NCBI GenBank assembly: GCA_028565635.1
Contig: JAOXYB010050880.1
Coordinates: forward strand, 1 to 11,713
Origin: Phoronis ovalis
Lineage: Eukaryota > Phoronida > Phoronidae
Direction of reading: 5' to 3'
DNA length: 11,713 nt
This document shows positions 6,201-11,713 of the stretch, piece by piece. A model generated the notes under the pieces. The model saw only the letters and a program-made list of their open reading frames with translations, ran no database searches and had not been told where the DNA came from. Each line of letters begins with the position of its first letter. Position 1 is the first letter of the stretch. A program made the translations under genes and the position numbers.

Positions 6201-8469
6201 TTTTAACTTGAAGTTAATTTCTAGGCTTATCGAAGGTTTCATCGATAAGAAAGAGGTAAAGAGACGGCTTTGTGCATGTGATATACAGGACGGCACCTTT
6301 TTACTACGCTTCAGTGAAAACAAAATAGATGACAGTCAAGGAACTCATTTTGGTGGGGGATTGTGTGTGGCTTACAAAGTGACAGATCAAGTCACTGGTG
6401 AGTTGCAAATGTTGAAAAAGCTAATACATATTACTCCAAGGTAGGAGAATAAGTGAAAGATGTATATAGCTACCACTTTCCATCTCTGATGCACAGACAA
6501 GTTTTTAGTTTGTAATTAATTGGGGAAAAAACATAATTATCATTATTTTAAATCTTTTGTGCAATATACTATAATACTTTACTCTTAGTTACATACGCAT
6601 TTCTGCACTTTGTCGAGGTATTTCACAGATCCACCTTTTAGAAAATCTGGATCCTCCTTAACTGTTGTAAAAACAGATGATCAAGATTATTTATTACTTT
6701 TTATTCAACATTTAAGGGTATAGAAAATCTCCTTGTAAAAGGAATGCTCCTAGAAATATGGTATATCTCAAAAATTTCATAAAGATCAGAATGTTATGAT
6801 TAGAGTCCAAAGATATATCTACCATATAGCCAAATAAAAGTGCAATTAATCTTTAAAGTGATTTCTGCTTTCATATTGTTATAATAACAATAAAATGTCT
6901 AGCCTTAGATTCTAACATATATTCATTCAATGACAGGTCAGCCAAATGTTGAATTTGTTTATCCATTTATGGCATCACAGTTTGAGTTGACACCATTCTG
7001 TGACTATCTACAAAATCTTGAAATTGAAGATGAGCCGGCCACAACATACAAGAAGAGTCCTCTCAACTACTTGTTTCCTAATATGCCATTCCTAAGAGCA
7101 TTTGGAGAATGTATTCAATATGAAAAGGGTAAAAATAGCTGTGTAGTTGATTAAATAAATAGCAGAAAGTATTATATTATAATAATAAATATTCTATAGT
7201 CATGAAAATTGAAACATTACATGCCAGAACTAAAACATTCTAACCTACTTACAAATAATTACAATTTGTAAAAAGACCATTGTCACTGTTCCCTTATCAG
7301 AACAGCATATCATCATTTTGAATTGCGCTTTATTATATATGAATCGATTCTCAATTACAACTACAAGTTTTTGCAAAACATTTTGACAGAATCTTTGCAT
7401 AAAAAACCATCAGATGATGAGGAAAGCCAGGAGGAAGAGGAAGAAAACTACAAGAAATGCACAGTTAAACGACAAATTCGAAGGTAAGGAATAAATTATT
7501 AATTGAAGCTATTTTTCTCTTAGGGATGAAATTAATGTCTTCGCTACAATGTCGTCGGCATTTCACCAGTCCCCTGCAAGGTGCAGATAACAAGGCAATG
7601 ATGCAGTTATAATCAGGATACTTACAATAAAATATTTTGTATATAATTATCTTCTTATAAAATATTTGCTAAAATTTTTAGAATTTGGGTGCAAATTATC
7701 TCAGGGTGCACTGTTTCCTGCACAAACACTATAGATGCCACTATAACATTTACGCGGGGAACGTTGTAGGTACTACAACTAACAACTAGCTTGCTGCTAA
7801 TTTGCATGTGAAATTCCTGAGGAAGTTGCAGCAAGATTACCACAAGCATTTGCCAAAGACTTGTCATTAGTAGTTGCTACATGCTTTCGACAATTAATTG
7901 CCACAAGTTTAAAATCTTCATAACAGCTCTTGGTATCTCCAGTTTATTATTCAGCGTGATGTAAAAAAATGTGTGTAGGATGCGTATTGTTTGAGAATAT
8001 TTATGAATTGGTCCAATATGTGTTTATTTTAAACAGAACAAATATTGGTGGCATGCAATCAGCGCCACAATCACCTGCCAGCAGTTTGAGTCGTGGGATA
8101 ACTCCTCATCTAGAACAAGACCAACCAAATTTATACACAGGAGGGAATTCAGGACTCCTACCAGCAGCAGATGTCCTTGTGCCAAATACAACAAGCATGG
8201 ACATCACAACGTTTGTTTCTACTATGACTGGCATGGATGTCGCACACTTGATTACTAGCACAGCGGAGATGGATGTATCTACTAATCCCTTTGGGGCTTC
8301 TTTACCAACTATGGTTGAAGGTTTTGAGCAACCTACGCAGTTGGAAGAATTTCAGAGTTCAGGAGACAGTTTTGTTGTGAGTGGTTCCGGTGATAGTTTT
8401 ATAAGTCATCTTCTGGAGGATGTTGCAAACATGGAAACAATAGAGACAACAGAGAAGTCAAACAGGTGA
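152..8469 (+). CDS. STAT: STAT transcription factor, 3' part of gene (11 exons, N-terminus missing)
   Basis: This is a signal transducer and activator of transcription. In the known family, JAK-type kinases phosphorylate one tail tyrosine, two molecules pair through SH2-phosphotyrosine contacts, and the dimer enters the nucleus and binds DNA. Eleven exons splice into one open frame: 152-238, 462-657, 998-1114, 2030-2122, 2346-2481, 2814-2869, 5812-5903, 6225-6397, 6937-7128, 7390-7483 and 8037-8465. Domain marks in order are SFIIEKQSPQ at the start of the DNA-binding domain, TLPVIV and ATATLLWDSAF in its core, VPWPKL and GRGLS leading into the linker, FTFWKWFY, the SH2 core GTFLLRFSE, the tail tyrosine NYKKCTVK, and a transactivation domain rich in Ser, Thr and acidic residues. 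STAT5/6 is the nearest branch by eye. The N-terminal and coiled-coil exons are outside the window. The family call is near certain; the subfamily is uncertain. Confidence 0.96.
462..657 (+). CDS. STAT: STAT exon b: DNA-binding domain, N-terminal strands
   Basis: The acceptor tttatgtag|A completes the Arg split from the previous exon. The sequence continues FLVGNVLLGKSQKPTVKVSF, equivalent to the VR(L/F)LVG strand of other STATs. The rest (CEKSLAEPD... to DFTDLT) is a divergent loop region with several Cys and Asn residues. The donor is acg|gtaagc, phase 0. Confidence 0.92.
658..997 (+). other. STAT intron, AT-rich, with direct repeat and palindrome
   Basis: No gene is seen here. It has a 19-bp direct repeat (tttattttatattaatttg) at 691-709 and 718-736. 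An imperfect palindrome spans 818-873, centred on CAGTTTTG-aa-CAAAACTG (833-850), with outer arms tgttgt...gctgt and acagcacaaca. Confidence 0.55.
998..1114 (+). CDS. STAT: STAT exon c: DNA-binding domain
   Basis: The acceptor is ctcatag|CTG and the donor cag|gttaga; 39 codons, phase 0 on both sides. LIAYKRCEEKKAVEEVSE followed by KYGF aligns with the STAT5/6 stretch LKRIKRADRRGAESVTEEKF. It ends ...QNETIMLQ, the strand before the conserved SLPVVV block. Confidence 0.92.
1553..1760 (+). repeat. Dispersed intronic repeat, copy 1
   Basis: It begins cacacagtgagatgggccat and includes ctttgtcttgttataacagc, tacaggtcaaagtgtaggtc and aatttgatccag. The same series of words in the same order occurs from about 4105 and, in part, from 4456. 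No coding frame or family is recognised. Confidence 0.7.
1931..1980 (+). repeat. 20-bp tandem repeat, two and a half copies
   Basis: tgttgagtcagaagcaaaaa occurs at 1931-1950 and 1951-1970 without a mismatch, followed by a decayed half copy (tgttaagcca). Each full copy contains TGAGTCA, the AP-1 consensus. The identity of the copies points to a recent duplication. Confidence 0.8.
2030..2122 (+). CDS. STAT: STAT exon d: DNA-binding core, TLPVIV and LLWDSAF
   Basis: The acceptor is acattttag|GAA and the donor ttg|gtaagt; 31 codons, phase 0. EVTLPVIVTTQTSQDWSATA then TLLWDSAFSGL is the most recognisable STAT DNA-binding block, compared with SLPVVVIVHGSQDHNATATV then LWDNAF in STAT5. The His-Gly of the usual HG(S/N)Q loop is replaced by Gln-Thr. 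Confidence 0.95.
2346..2481 (+). CDS. STAT: STAT exon e: DNA-binding/linker junction
   Basis: The acceptor is ttcctctag|ACA and the donor g|gtaaga (phase 1). It encodes TRPYYTVPETVPWPKLGRVL, then SKRFQTTTGRGLSQSQLHALAGKIS, matching the STAT pattern VP(F/Y)xV...VPWxxL...F....RGL...L..LA.K(I/L). Confidence 0.95.
2482..2813 (+). other. STAT intron, nothing recognisable
   Basis: AT-rich sequence between exons e and f. A 66-codon antisense frame inside it has no recognisable protein character and is not supported as a gene. Confidence 0.5.
2814..2869 (+). CDS. STAT: STAT exon f: linker domain, SWKWFNK
   Basis: The acceptor aattttag|GA completes a Gly codon. The peptide QKLQDYSSMEVSWKWFNK aligns with ...SVSWSQFN(K/R) of STAT5/6. 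The exon must end at AAG|GCAAGT, a GC donor. Using the GT four bases further on would give a frame that meets a stop at once in the next exon (a|ga taa). Confidence 0.93.
3029..3049 (+). repeat. GGGC-GAAA-GCCC hairpin in left end
   Basis: TTAA-C-GGGC-GAAA-GCCC-TTAA forms a near-perfect stem with a GNRA-type tetraloop. A second small inverted repeat, ACCGAGTCGGT (3051-3061), and a T run follow at once. It lies within the subterminal repeat of the outer element. Confidence 0.6.
3295..4123. mobile_element. Inner fold-back element, about 830 bp
   Basis: gtgcccatccacacagtgtc followed by gggggtccgactcc at 3295-3329 pairs imperfectly with the reverse complement of 4091-4123 (tatgcccagccactgtgtct followed by tggggtcggactc). 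The arms are about 35 bp with a few gaps. A 79-codon frame inside (3346-3585) matches nothing recognised. This may be a MITE or a decayed element nested in the outer one. Its right arm adjoins copy 2 of the dispersed repeat. Confidence 0.5.
4105..4455 (+). repeat. Dispersed intronic repeat, copy 2
   Basis: It begins agacacagtggctgggcata, matching copy 1 at 1553. It then carries ctttgtctcacaataacagg, tacaggtcaaagtgcaggtt, aatttgacccggataact and ccaatatggcc, then attggatgattgaaaggtgg and a further stretch ending ctgacatttttcgttg. It is directly followed by copy 3 in the same direction. Confidence 0.7.
4456..4735 (+). repeat. Dispersed intronic repeat, copy 3 (tandem, 5'-truncated)
   Basis: It aligns to copy 2 from gctataactactccagtttt onward: ttggataagtttcatatttg, gtacaggttggttataattt, gatcacttacgatatggcc, caattggaagatgagttaat, gaaggccataggtgggtgtg and ctttgacatttattg. 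The spacing from copy 2 is roughly 300 bp. The copies are clearly old, with many substitutions. Confidence 0.7.
4736..5123. other. Unassigned repeat-like DNA inside the large intron
   Basis: This stretch lies between repeat copy 3 and the 444-bp element. It is less AT-rich than ordinary intron and has words such as tatacctttccaaaggaatt that look like degenerate transposon sequence. No protein frame or terminal repeat is seen. Confidence 0.35.
5124..5567. mobile_element. 444-bp MITE-like element with perfect 15-bp inverted ends
   Basis: TATACCTGCCAAGTA at 5124-5138 is the exact reverse complement of 5553-5567. The flanks are near-identical direct repeats, cttttactgttac (5111-5123) and cttttactgctgc (5568-5580), 11 of 13 matching, the first 9 exact, which suggests a target-site duplication. 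The interior is more GC-rich than its surroundings. A 72-codon minus-strand frame (5290-5508) ends near a possible donor, but no transposase motif is seen. Confidence 0.7.
5812..5903 (+). CDS. STAT: STAT exon g: linker domain, FTFWKWFY
   Basis: The acceptor is attactttcag|GAT and the donor gg|gtaaaa (phase 2). DKRTKDFTFWKWFYAVNNLV then KRHLQKPWRDG aligns with the (F/Y)TFWQWFDG...L.K.....W(N/S)D helices that lead into the SH2 domain. It is separated from the previous exon by the transposon-filled GC-AG intron. Confidence 0.95.
5904..6224 (+). other. STAT intron, nothing recognisable
   Basis: AT-rich intron between exons g and h. No repeat, exon or RNA gene was recognised. Confidence 0.5.
6225..6397 (+). 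CDS. STAT: STAT exon h: SH2 domain core with phosphotyrosine-binding Arg
   Basis: The acceptor is aatttctag|G and the donor g|gtgagt (phase 1). LIEGFIDKKEV begins the SH2 domain. DGTFLLRFSE holds the invariant Arg of the phosphotyrosine pocket, codon 6307-6309. After it, NKIDDSQGTHFGGGLCVAYK is several residues longer than the matching loop in vertebrate STATs (SEIGGITIA). Confidence 0.96.
6398..6936 (+). other. STAT intron, nothing recognisable
   Basis: AT-rich intron inside the SH2 coding region. No clear repeat or extra exon was found, and the phase-1 exons on both sides join in frame without one. Confidence 0.5.
6937..7128 (+). CDS. STAT: STAT exon i: C-terminal half of SH2 domain
   Basis: The acceptor is aatgacag|GT and the donor aag g|gtaaaa (phase 1). 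VEFVYPFMASQFELTPFCDY matches the family's (I/V)xPF/PY..(K)(D/E)L segment. SPLNYLFPNMPFLRAFGECI resembles STAT1 [20 protein letters not shown], so this part is less STAT5/6-like than the DNA-binding domain. Confidence 0.95.
7390..7483 (+). CDS. STAT: STAT exon j: acidic spacer and activating tyrosine
   Basis: The acceptor is cattttgacag|AA and the donor ag|gtaagg (phase 2). An acidic run (SDDEESQEEEEEN) leads into Tyr-Lys-Lys-Cys-Thr-Val-Lys-Arg-Gln-Ile. The Tyr codon is 7449-7451. It lies 22 residues after the Tyr of FGECIQY, about the spacing between FGKYY and phosphotyrosine in STAT1, and TVK matches the TIK that follows the STAT6 tyrosine. It is inferred to be the JAK target. Confidence 0.9.
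7484..8036 (+). other. STAT intron with probable repeat remnant (about 7680-7920)
   Basis: This phase-2 intron lies between the tyrosine exon and the transactivation exon. From about 7680 to 7920 the composition changes to repeated words on tgccac, ttgcagcaagattaccacaa and ttgccacaagttt, typical of degenerate element sequence. A 70-codon antisense frame there is not convincing. Confidence 0.4.
8037..8465 (+). CDS. STAT: STAT exon k: transactivation domain
   Basis: The acceptor ttttaaacag|A completes the split Arg codon. The exon encodes about 143 residues of low-complexity tail: SAPQSPASSLSRG (two Ser-Pro or Pro-Ser sites near SH2), three MD(I/V) blocks (MDITTFV, MDVAHLI, MDVST), then GDSFVVSGSGDSFISHLLED, an acidic and hydrophobic stretch typical of activation domains. 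It ends aacag|gtgagt, a strong donor. Unspliced, the frame stops at TGA 8467-8469, two bases into that donor. Confidence 0.9.
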
Positions 8470-8820
8470 GTAGTTCAATTTCACAATTATGTGTCTGCAT
8501 CTTACAAATGGTAGTTCCACACCGTATATGAATCTGTACTTTATTATATGATACACATGAACATGCGCCCTAATTTGTAACCAGTTTTGTAGAGCTTTAG
8601 CAAATGCTAAACATTTTTGCTTACATCTCGCAGTGTAGATGAAAGTAGATAGTAAAACTAAAAAATATCATGTGACAACAAACATACACATTCCAAGATG
8701 ACAATACAACATAGTTAGATAGAGCTACGCGATAAAAATTAAAATTCCTTTTAAGTTATTAAAACCAACAGTGACAGTTTCCTTGGGTAATACCATCTGC
8801 AAGTGCTTATTAAAACTGAG

Positions 8821-8826
8821 AATAAA
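8821..8826 (+). promoter_or_regulatory. Candidate polyadenylation signal for unspliced STAT 3' end
   Basis: AATAAA lies about 350 bp past the in-frame TGA at 8467-8469. It would serve the transcript form that reads through the last donor. AT-rich DNA makes chance hexamers common, so this is only a candidate. Confidence 0.3.
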
Positions 8827-9150
8827 TGAGATTTTTCTTATCTTCAGTAGCAATGGTACGTAATGGAATACATAGGAGGAAAATAACCATGAATACTGAA
8901 ATAATGTATCGGTGCATAACAAGGCAGACAAAGTAAATGACTGTGAATACACATACAACAACTCAAAAGATATTGATCCCGATGCAGACAAGAACATCAT
9001 GTCAAAAAAATATCTTGAATGGATATAGCTTAGGTCAATGACGTACAGAGTAGTGTGCAAAAACATTCCCCAGATAGGCTCAGCTGTACATAACTGTTTG
9101 ATTTTTATGATTTTAATTTATACAAAACTGCTTTAAACCTGTTGTTTCAG

Positions 9151-9172
9151 TAACATAAACAAGTTGCTTTAA
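9151..9172 (+). CDS. Possible STAT terminal exon (NINKLL-stop)
   Basis: If the donor at 8466 is used (phase 2), the first good acceptor seen downstream is cctgttgtttcag|T at 9150/9151. It completes a Ser and adds Asn-Ile-Asn-Lys-Leu-Leu before TAA at 9170-9172. ATTAAA sites follow at 9275-9280 and 9320-9325. Other acceptors also give short tails: 9448 (18 residues, stop 9503-9505) and 9762 (stop after three residues). Too short to confirm by homology. Confidence 0.3.
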
Positions 9173-9684
9173 ATTGCTTCTTTTCTGGTAGTCTTTGTGT
9201 TGGTGAGTACTAAGTAAATTTTAAGCAATGATTGACTATACAATATCCTTTTATTGCTTGATCTTTAATCATACATTAAAGCTCTGTCGCAGCAAATTGA
9301 CAGCAAAATATTATAGTCCATTAAAATCACAGCATTGTGCATGATACTTTACTAAAATGCAATAATGAAGCACAGCTACTCATGATCCACACAATGGGGA
9401 GCCTGCCTACTGTTTATAAACTTTTTAATTTTATTTTCTATCCACAGGCATAAATGTATGAAACCACAATATCTAAATTGGGGCCTTGAGTTTCTATTCT
9501 TCTAATACAAGGGTACATTTTAGTAGAACAGGGAGAAACTAAAAAACAATTAATATTTTCATTTGTCCTCCTTCTTTACTACAAGTTATTTAGCTACAGT
9601 AGATGTCATAATATACATGAACAATGACAGGATATTTACCACCAGGTGAACACGATACGCACAGTAATTTTAGCAAACTGACCT

Positions 9685-9690
9685 TTTATT
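9685..9690 (-). promoter_or_regulatory. COLGALT polyadenylation signal
   Basis: The plus strand reads TTTATT, so the minus transcript has AATAAA about 195 bp after the stop codon. This would give a short 3' UTR ending near 9665-9675 and is the first AATAAA seen after the stop. Confidence 0.55.
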
Positions 9691-9840
9691 CATCGTAAAG
9701 TTAGTCTCCAAATGAAGAGTGACAATGGTATATTCATCATTACACACCTATTTCTCTGCAGAAAAAACTTTTAAAGCCCCATAGCGACAATACCCCTGAA
9801 TTCAAGGAGTGAGGTAATACATAATGTAGCACATGCCTAC

Positions 9841-9884
9841 TGACCTAAACATGCAACTGGCAATAATATCAAATGTTTAGGTCA
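9841..9884 (-). repeat. 12-bp perfect stem-loop abutting COLGALT stop codon
   Basis: TGACCTAAACAT at 9841-9852 is the exact reverse complement of ATGTTTAGGTCA at 9873-9884, with a 20-base loop. In the COLGALT mRNA the stem begins on the base right after TAA. It could be a 3' UTR structure; its function is unknown. Confidence 0.6.
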
Positions 9885-10045
9885 TTACAGCTCGTCATGT
9901 TTATGGTCGGATTGCAGTGTCAAAATTGATGGTGTTCTTTTTTCCTTCATTGTATTACGTTCGCTTTCTGTTGGTAATCTGGGACCAATAATATCCACAC
10001 TAATCACTGAGGAGTCTTCAGTATCGGAGTAATGATGAGTTTCTC
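9885..10045 (-). CDS. COLGALT: COLGALT last exon with HDEL ER-retention signal
   Basis: The minus-strand acceptor is ttctttctttgtag|GA. GETHHYSDTEDSSVIS aligns with GEDGYVSDTETS of human COLGALT1. The middle of the 53-residue tail is divergent and charged. It ends His-Asp-Glu-Leu followed by TAA (9887-9885), a KDEL-type retrieval signal that keeps the enzyme in the ER lumen. Confidence 0.93.
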
Positions 10046-11563
10046 CTACAAAGAAAGAATATCCACTACATGTACATACAAACAAAACTGTATTATTATT
10101 ATGGTATGTGATGCTGACAGCATGATTACTTGATATATTAACTGTACAGCACAGGACTACTCGGTGTACGTGTTTATGTGTAGAGGGCTTTTCCCGTCCT
10201 GATACAGTGGCGTTGTGTTCAGAAGGACCAGATGACTGGCATTCGTTCACCCTTGGCAAGTTATAGTATTGTAGTAAAATTATAATAGCATAACATCTAA
10301 TATGATATGTAATGTGATGTTTGAAGTCACACCCAGGGGACATAGCTTGCTGTGTACAGTATGACACAAAATTTCAAGGTATAGATAGTTGCAAGAAATG
10401 GCTACCCGAAATACAACTAACTCCAAAATATCAATCGTTGCAAGCATTATCCACCAGTAATGCAGTATTATTTGGTATTGTTACAATGTTGAATAGTTAA
10501 AGCACTACATAATCACTCTATAAATTTTTATATCAGCATCTTGTGCAAAAAAAAATCTAGAAAGTGTGATGAGCCAAGAGCATTTTAGACTAATTTTTAT
10601 TAATAAAAGTTTACAGTTGTGGCTGCAAGAGGATGTTTAGTTCAGCAATCCTAGCATTCCATATGTCATAGTCTAGAGGCAATGGATATTGGGATGATTA
10701 AATTGGAAATGACTTCATACACGTGCTTCTAAAGGTCGCCATTTTGGCAGAATTTTGCATAAATAATATTTGAATTTAAATATGACATAATTTTGAAAAA
10801 ATAAATAGGATTGCACCTACATTTTATTGTTCTTAACCACATTGTATTTTCGTGTCATACTGTATATCAAACTATTTATCATTTGAAAACTATAGGGCAG
10901 CCTTGTTCATTCACTTTTGATGCAACATGGACTTACCTGTATAATGCGTTGGAAATACAAGCATAGGCTCTGAAGCAAATGCTACTATATCACGATGTTC
11001 AAAATGCTTATTGTATTCTTTCCTAGGAGGAAAGAAGGTAATTGTTATTGTTAATTACTACACAAGTTTAAGGAACATTTTCTGTTAAGATACAACTCGT
11101 ACAAGTTCTATGTTTATTGACAAAAGAAAATTAAAAGTAAACACGACTAATTTAAATACCGTAGGCCTACATATTTGTACTGTTTGTGGAGTACCTAGAT
11201 TTTCCAATTGCTAGATTTTAAAACTTTTATGTGTATATTGCAACTGGCAATTTGTTAACAACTTTATACTCAGTTTCGAAAATTAAAAAAAAATGAAAAA
11301 GCTACAATTTTTCTTAGAATGCATTATATGTACAAAGCCTATGGCACACAACTTACTTTGGATGTTTACCAAACATAATAGGCAAGTACTCATCAACCGG
11401 CAGTATTTTACCAAGTGGTTTTTGGTCCAACAGTTTCTTGGCACCCTCAAGTGTCAATACATAGCTTAGTGTCCAATATGTATAGCTGACATGAACAAGA
11501 TGGTGAGTATTCTCCACCCAAGGTTCATGCTCAGAATCCATTAAACGTTTTCTGCCAAGATAA
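9885..11563 (-). CDS. COLGALT: Procollagen galactosyltransferase (COLGALT/CERCAM-like), last three exons
   Basis: In the known family (glycosyltransferase 25), this ER-lumen enzyme transfers galactose from UDP-galactose to hydroxylysine in collagen; CERCAM is a paralogue. Three minus-strand exons, 11563-11357, 11022-10937 and 10045-9885, join in frame to about 150 codons. Visible blocks are YLGRKR, SYTYWTLSYVLTLEGAKKLL, LPVDEYLPIMFGKHPK, the following KEYNKHFEHRDIVAFASEP, FPTHYTG, YSDTED, and a C-terminal HDEL. Human COLGALT1 has SYTYWTLGYVISLEGA, LPVDEFLPVMFDKHP, YPTHYTGEDGYVSDTE and a final RDEL, so the match runs to the end. The 5' exons lie beyond the right edge. The gene is convergent with STAT. 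COLGALT1 versus COLGALT2 versus CERCAM cannot be settled and may predate that split. Confidence 0.95.
10046..10936 (-). other. COLGALT intron before the last exon
   Basis: GT-AG on the minus strand, phase 1. The last-exon frame stays open a further 322 bases into this intron (to 10367), including a slightly GC-richer stretch at about 10169-10256. No well-formed acceptor and donor pair was found there, so it is left as intron. Confidence 0.55.
10937..11022 (-). CDS. COLGALT: COLGALT exon: KEYNKHF to FPTHYT
   Basis: The minus-strand acceptor is ttctttcctcctag|G and the donor aca g|gtaagt (phase 1); 86 bp, too short to be obvious as an open frame. KEYNKHFEHRDIVAFASEPM then LVFPTHYTG aligns with human EEYKRHYKPRDLMAFSAEPL then LIYPTHYTG. 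Confidence 0.94.
11023..11356 (-). other. COLGALT intron, nothing recognisable
   Basis: AT-rich, phase 2, with ordinary GT-AG borders. No repeat or exon was recognised. Confidence 0.5.
11357..11563 (-). CDS. COLGALT: COLGALT exon: YLGRKR to LPVDEYLPIMFGKHP
   Basis: On the minus strand the acceptor is acctgttacag|T and the donor cca aa|gtaagt (phase 2). A methionine codon at 11541 is internal: YLGRKR just upstream of it is a conserved part of the enzyme. The exon holds SYTYWTLSYVLTLEGAKKLL and LPVDEYLPIMF, the strongest GT25 block in the window. Confidence 0.95.
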
Positions 11564-11713
11564 CTGTAACAGGTTTTAAATTCATTAAATTAACAAGACA
11601 TTTGTCATGTCTAATGCCCATCCAATGTGCAGGATATTTTTTTTACATTAGAAAAGAATATAATACATCATGCATTATAATCTGGTTTATCATTGTGGGG
11701 TACTCTTATTCAA

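Larger units (their letters stand above)
8470..9840. other. STAT 3' region and intergenic interval
   Basis: It holds either the STAT 3' UTR (if the last donor is not used) or a final intron and short terminal exon, then the COLGALT polyadenylation signal at 9685-9690. A 113-codon minus-strand frame at 8725-9066 is hydrophobic, lacks recognisable motifs and is taken as chance. Confidence 0.5.

Noticed and set aside
6051-6323. 90-codon minus-strand frame.
   Set aside because: It is mostly intron plus the antisense of the SH2 exon, and no protein features were seen.
7655-7867. 70-codon minus-strand frame in a STAT intron.
   Set aside because: It coincides with repeat-like sequence and has no recognised protein features.
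8725-9066. 113-codon minus-strand open frame, hydrophobic.
   Set aside because: It lies antisense to the STAT 3' region, is AT-driven in composition, and shows no recognised domain or splice context.
9762-9777. Acceptor tctctgcag as the STAT terminal exon.
   Set aside because: It is possible in phase but adds only three residues (the split Arg is completed first) before a stop, and lies inside the opposite gene's 3' UTR region. It is less likely than the acceptor at 9150.
11541-11543. Methionine codon at 11541 as a start for a small minus-strand protein.
   Set aside because: Conserved COLGALT residues (YLGRKR) precede it in frame up to a good acceptor, so it is internal.

Overview
The window is AT-rich nuclear DNA from an animal, most likely a non-vertebrate metazoan. 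It has short exons with clean GT-AG borders, introns of about 220 bp to 2.9 kb filled with degenerate transposon sequence, and two metazoan genes placed tail to tail. The phylum cannot be fixed from the sequence. A (GACA)n-tailed intronic repeat and MITE-like 'tatacctgccaagta' termini suggest, but do not prove, a marine invertebrate.

Plus strand, 152 to about 8469 or 9172: the 3' two-thirds of a STAT transcription factor gene. Eleven exons join in one open frame of about 555 codons. They run from the start of the DNA-binding domain through the linker, the SH2 domain with its phosphotyrosine-binding arginine, and the activating tail tyrosine, to a long transactivation domain. The N-terminal and coiled-coil exons lie upstream of the window. 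The protein resembles the STAT5/6 branch in the DNA-binding domain and linker, with some STAT1/3-like character at the end of the SH2 domain. One intron (2870-5811) has a GC-AG border and is packed with nested inverted-repeat elements. The final recognised exon ends on a strong splice donor that overlaps an in-frame stop, so two C-termini are possible.

Minus strand, 11563 down to about 9685: the last three exons of a procollagen galactosyltransferase (COLGALT/CERCAM, GT25 family), ending in the ER-retention signal HDEL. A polyadenylation signal lies about 195 bp beyond the stop, and a perfect 12-bp stem-loop abuts the stop codon.

The two genes are convergent and have no obvious functional link: one is a nuclear effector of cytokine/JAK signalling, the other an ER-lumen collagen-modifying enzyme. 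Noncoding interest centres on the 2.9-kb intron: an outer element with long degenerate inverted ends, an inner fold-back of about 830 bp, two tandem copies of a repeat that recurs at 1555, and a 444-bp element with perfect 15-bp inverted ends and matching flanks. I found no convincing RNA gene, CRISPR array or wholly new protein system.
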